Of a stretch of DNA of 64,000 nt, positions 61,721 to 64,000 are shown piece after piece. The DNA comes from Aliivibrio fischeri (lineage in GTDB: Bacteria > Pseudomonadota > Gammaproteobacteria > Enterobacterales > Vibrionaceae), in assembly GCA_038993745.2 (NCBI GenBank), contig CP160629.1, positions 2,542,001 to 2,606,000 of the forward strand. The letters run 5' to 3'. Each line of letters starts with the position of its first letter. The first letter of the stretch is position 1. The position numbers and the translations under genes were made by a program. A model generated the notes under the pieces. The model was given only the letters and a program-made list of their open reading frames with translations, was not told the DNA's origin and did not search any database.

Positions 61721-64000
61721 GTGAAGTTCATAAAGGCACTACTAATAGTTACATTGGTTTGCATAATTCTTGGGTCACAACAATTTTTGGTTTCTACCAA
61801 TATGTGAAGCCAGAATTACCAGATGTGGCAACATTAAAAGATGTTCAACTGCAAACACCAATGCAGGTATATAGCCGCGATGGTAAGTTAATCGCACAGT
61901 TTGGTGAAAAGCGCCGTATTCCATTAAAACTGGAAGAAATGCCGCCTCATCTACTTGAAGCCGTCATTGCCACAGAAGATAGCCGCTTTTATAGCCACTA
62001 TGGTTTTGACCCTATCGGTATCACTCGTGCCGCCTTTGCTGTGTTAGCTTCTGGCTCTGCAAAGCAAGGGCGAGTACCATTACCCAACAACTTGCGCGTA
62101 ACTTCTTTTTATCTAATGAAAAGAAAATCATGCGTAAAATTAAAGAGATCTTCATTGCCGTTCACATTGAACAGCTATTAACAAAGCAAGAGATCTTAGA
62201 ACTCTACTTAAATAAAATTTACTTAGGTTATCGTTCTTATGGTGTTGGTGCTGCTGCTCATGTTTACTTTGGTAAAGAAGTGAGTCAACTGACCTTAGGT
62301 GAAGTTGCTATTATTGCAGGTTTACCAAAAGCCCCATCAACAATGAACCCAATTTATTCTGTTGATCGTGCAACAACACGTCGTAATGTTGTTCTTGCTC
62401 GTATGCTTGATGAAGGCTACATAACAAAACAAGAATTTGATGATGCAAAGGCCGAGGTGGTTATCTCTAAATACCACGGTGCAGAAATCGAATTACAAGC
62501 ACCATATATTGCTGAAATTGCTCGTGCTTGGATGGTAAACAAATACGGTGAAGAAGCGGCTTATACTTCGGGTATGAACATCTACACAACCGTAGATTCA
62601 AAAATGCAAGCGGCTGCTAATAAGGCATCAATTGATAACCTATTAGCTTATGACGAGCGTCATGGTTACCGTGGTGCGGTTAAAACCGTATGGGAACCAA
62701 AAGCGACACCTCTTGATGAAGAAGCAATTACGAAGCACCTTAAAAACGAACCTTCATACGGTGAGTTAATGCCTGCTGTTGTTACTTCAATTAAAGGAAA
62801 AACAGCAACGGTTGATATTAAAAATAATGGCGTCGCAACTATTCCTTGGGATGGTCTAAAGTGGGCTCGTCGCTTTAAAACAGACAAGCGTCAAGGACCT
62901 GCGCCACGTCGTGCTTCTGATATCTTAGCGGTTGGTGAACAAATTTATGTTCGTCCATTAAGCCAAGAAACCAAAGATGATGTAACAACAACCGTATGGA
63001 AGCTAAGCCAAGTACCTGCAGCGAATACGGCATTTGTTGCTATGGACCCAAGAGATGGTGCAATCACCTCTTTAGTTGGTGGTTTTAACTTTGTTCATAA
63101 CAAGTTTAATCGTGCAACTCAATCTGTTCGTCAGGTCGGTTCAAGTATCAAGCCATTCATTTATTCAGCGGCACTTTACCACGGTAAAACATTAGCTAGT
63201 TTAATCAACGATGCGCCAATTAATACATGGGATGAGAGTCAAGGTACAGCATGGAGACCTAAAAACTCACCACCAACTTATGTTGGCCCTGCTCGTTTAC
63301 GCATTGGTTTAGCTCAATCTAAAAACGTAATGGCGGTTCGTGTTTTACGTGATGTAGGTTTAGATGAAACTATCGATTACCTAACACGTTTTGGCTTTAA
63401 GAAAGATGAACTTCCACGCTCTGAAACCATCGCTCTTGGTGCTGGTAGTTTAACACCAGTTCAAATGGCACAAGGTTTCGCAGTATTCGCTAACAATGGT
63501 TATTACGTAGAACCTTACTATATTGACCACATTACAGGTCCATTTGGTGATGAAGCTTACAAAGCAACACCAAAAACCATTTGCCAGCGTGATTGTTCTC
63601 ATCAAAATGATGAAGATTCACCTTATGCGAAAAAAGTAATTTCGGCACAAAATGCTTTCTTAACTAAACAAATGATGTATAGCAACATTTGGGGTGGTGG
63701 TAGTTGGCGTAAAGGTACAGGTTGGAATGGTACTGGTTGGCGTGCACAAGTATTAAAACGTCGTGATATCGGTGGTAAAACAGGTACAACTAACGACTCT
63801 GTTGATGCTTGGTACAATGGCTATGGCCCGAATGTAGTAGCAACAGCATGGGTTGGTTTTGATAACCCGTCGCACCGACTAGGCTACACAACGAAAAACG
63901 ACAACATGACCAAAGAAGAGATGTCTTTTGGTGGTGAAGCGGGTGGTAAAACGGCTATTTACGCTTGGGTTAATTTCATGAAGGTCGCACTAGAAGGTGT
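61721..64000 (+). pseudogene. mrcA: Penicillin-binding protein 1A, two frameshifts in G-runs, cut by window edge
   Basis: The start GTG at 61721 gives VKFIKALLIVTLVCIILG, the cytoplasmic-membrane anchor. The glycosyltransferase domain follows (EDSRFYSHYGFDPIGITRAA, then the second motif STITQQLARNFFLS), and later the transpeptidase with the SxxK motif in GSSIKPFIYS and KTGTT. The frame breaks twice: a missing G at 61772-61774 (ILG to VTTIFGFYQY) and another at 62068-62070 (KQG to ASTITQQ). Each is a GGG that should be GGGG. After these repairs the frame stays open to the right edge, so the C-terminus lies outside. It is divergent from pilMNOPQ, as in V. cholerae. Confidence 0.93.

Noticed and set aside
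5341..62070. Programmed ribosomal frameshifting as the cause of the split genes
   Set aside because: None of the sites looks like an X XXY YYZ slippery heptamer with a downstream structure, and the affected families are not known to use frameshifting.
1..64000. Prophage, insertion sequence, restriction system, toxin-antitoxin pair or secondary-metabolite cluster
   Set aside because: No transposase, integrase, capsid, restriction or synthase motif was seen; gene order is that of the Vibrio core.

Overview
The window reads as a stretch of chromosome 1 of a low-GC marine member of the Vibrionaceae, most likely an Aliivibrio. I infer this from gene order and from proteins that resemble Vibrio homologues; no search was run. 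The order pilMNOPQ-aroK-aroB-damX-dam-rpe-gph-trpS-pabA-argD-astA-astD-(DUF1338)-crp matches what I remember of Vibrio cholerae chromosome 1, as does ilvH-ilvI-(acyl-CoA synthetase)-leuO. There is no insertion sequence, prophage, CRISPR array or obvious genomic island. Almost everything is core housekeeping.

Layout. 1-1882: gspB (partial) and gspA of type II secretion, minus strand. 2021-5936: cca, a repeat-rich intergenic element with a 15-copy 7-bp array, uppP-folK-folB, and plsY. 5988-11927: tsaD, divergent from the macromolecular-synthesis cluster rpsU-yqeY-dnaG-rpoD, then a tRNA-Ile2(CAU). 11976-19899: a mixed area with an outer-membrane barrel, an acyl-CoA ligase, a membrane protein, pykF, a GntR regulator, two candidate small membrane proteins and a diguanylate cyclase. 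20032-30155: amino-acid synthesis (ilvIH, an acyl-CoA synthetase, leuO, metBL and divergent metJ with four tandem met boxes). 30168-34952: a maltodextrin group (lipoprotein alpha-amylase, lamB, malM) with GGAGGA-type MalT boxes. 35026-44561: malic enzyme, rpmE, priA, cytR, ftsN, hslVU, an OsmC-like protein and crp. 44636-50093: arginine succinyltransferase genes with a DUF1338 gene, and pabA. 50182-61582: the long minus-strand run trpS-gph-rpe-dam-damX-aroB-aroK-pilQPONM. 61721-64000: mrcA, running off the right edge.

The most striking property is not a new system. At least nine loci carry single-base deletions, nearly all in runs that look one base too short (C4 to C3, G4 to G3, G5 to G4, T4 to T3, A-runs). 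They break plsY, metL, the amylase, malM, pilQ, pilN and mrcA (twice), shorten the acceptor stem of the tRNA, and probably affect the diguanylate cyclase N-terminus, the pabA C-terminus and a small ORF. gspA has one too, outside a clear run. The pattern fits homopolymer under-calling in the assembly better than gene decay, so most of these genes are probably intact in the organism.

The features most worth a second look biologically are the heptamer array and inverted repeat between cca and uppP, a 43-residue membrane protein gene with two dyads upstream, an unexplained dyad between the met boxes and metJ, and the DUF1338 enzyme at the end of the arginine-catabolism genes.
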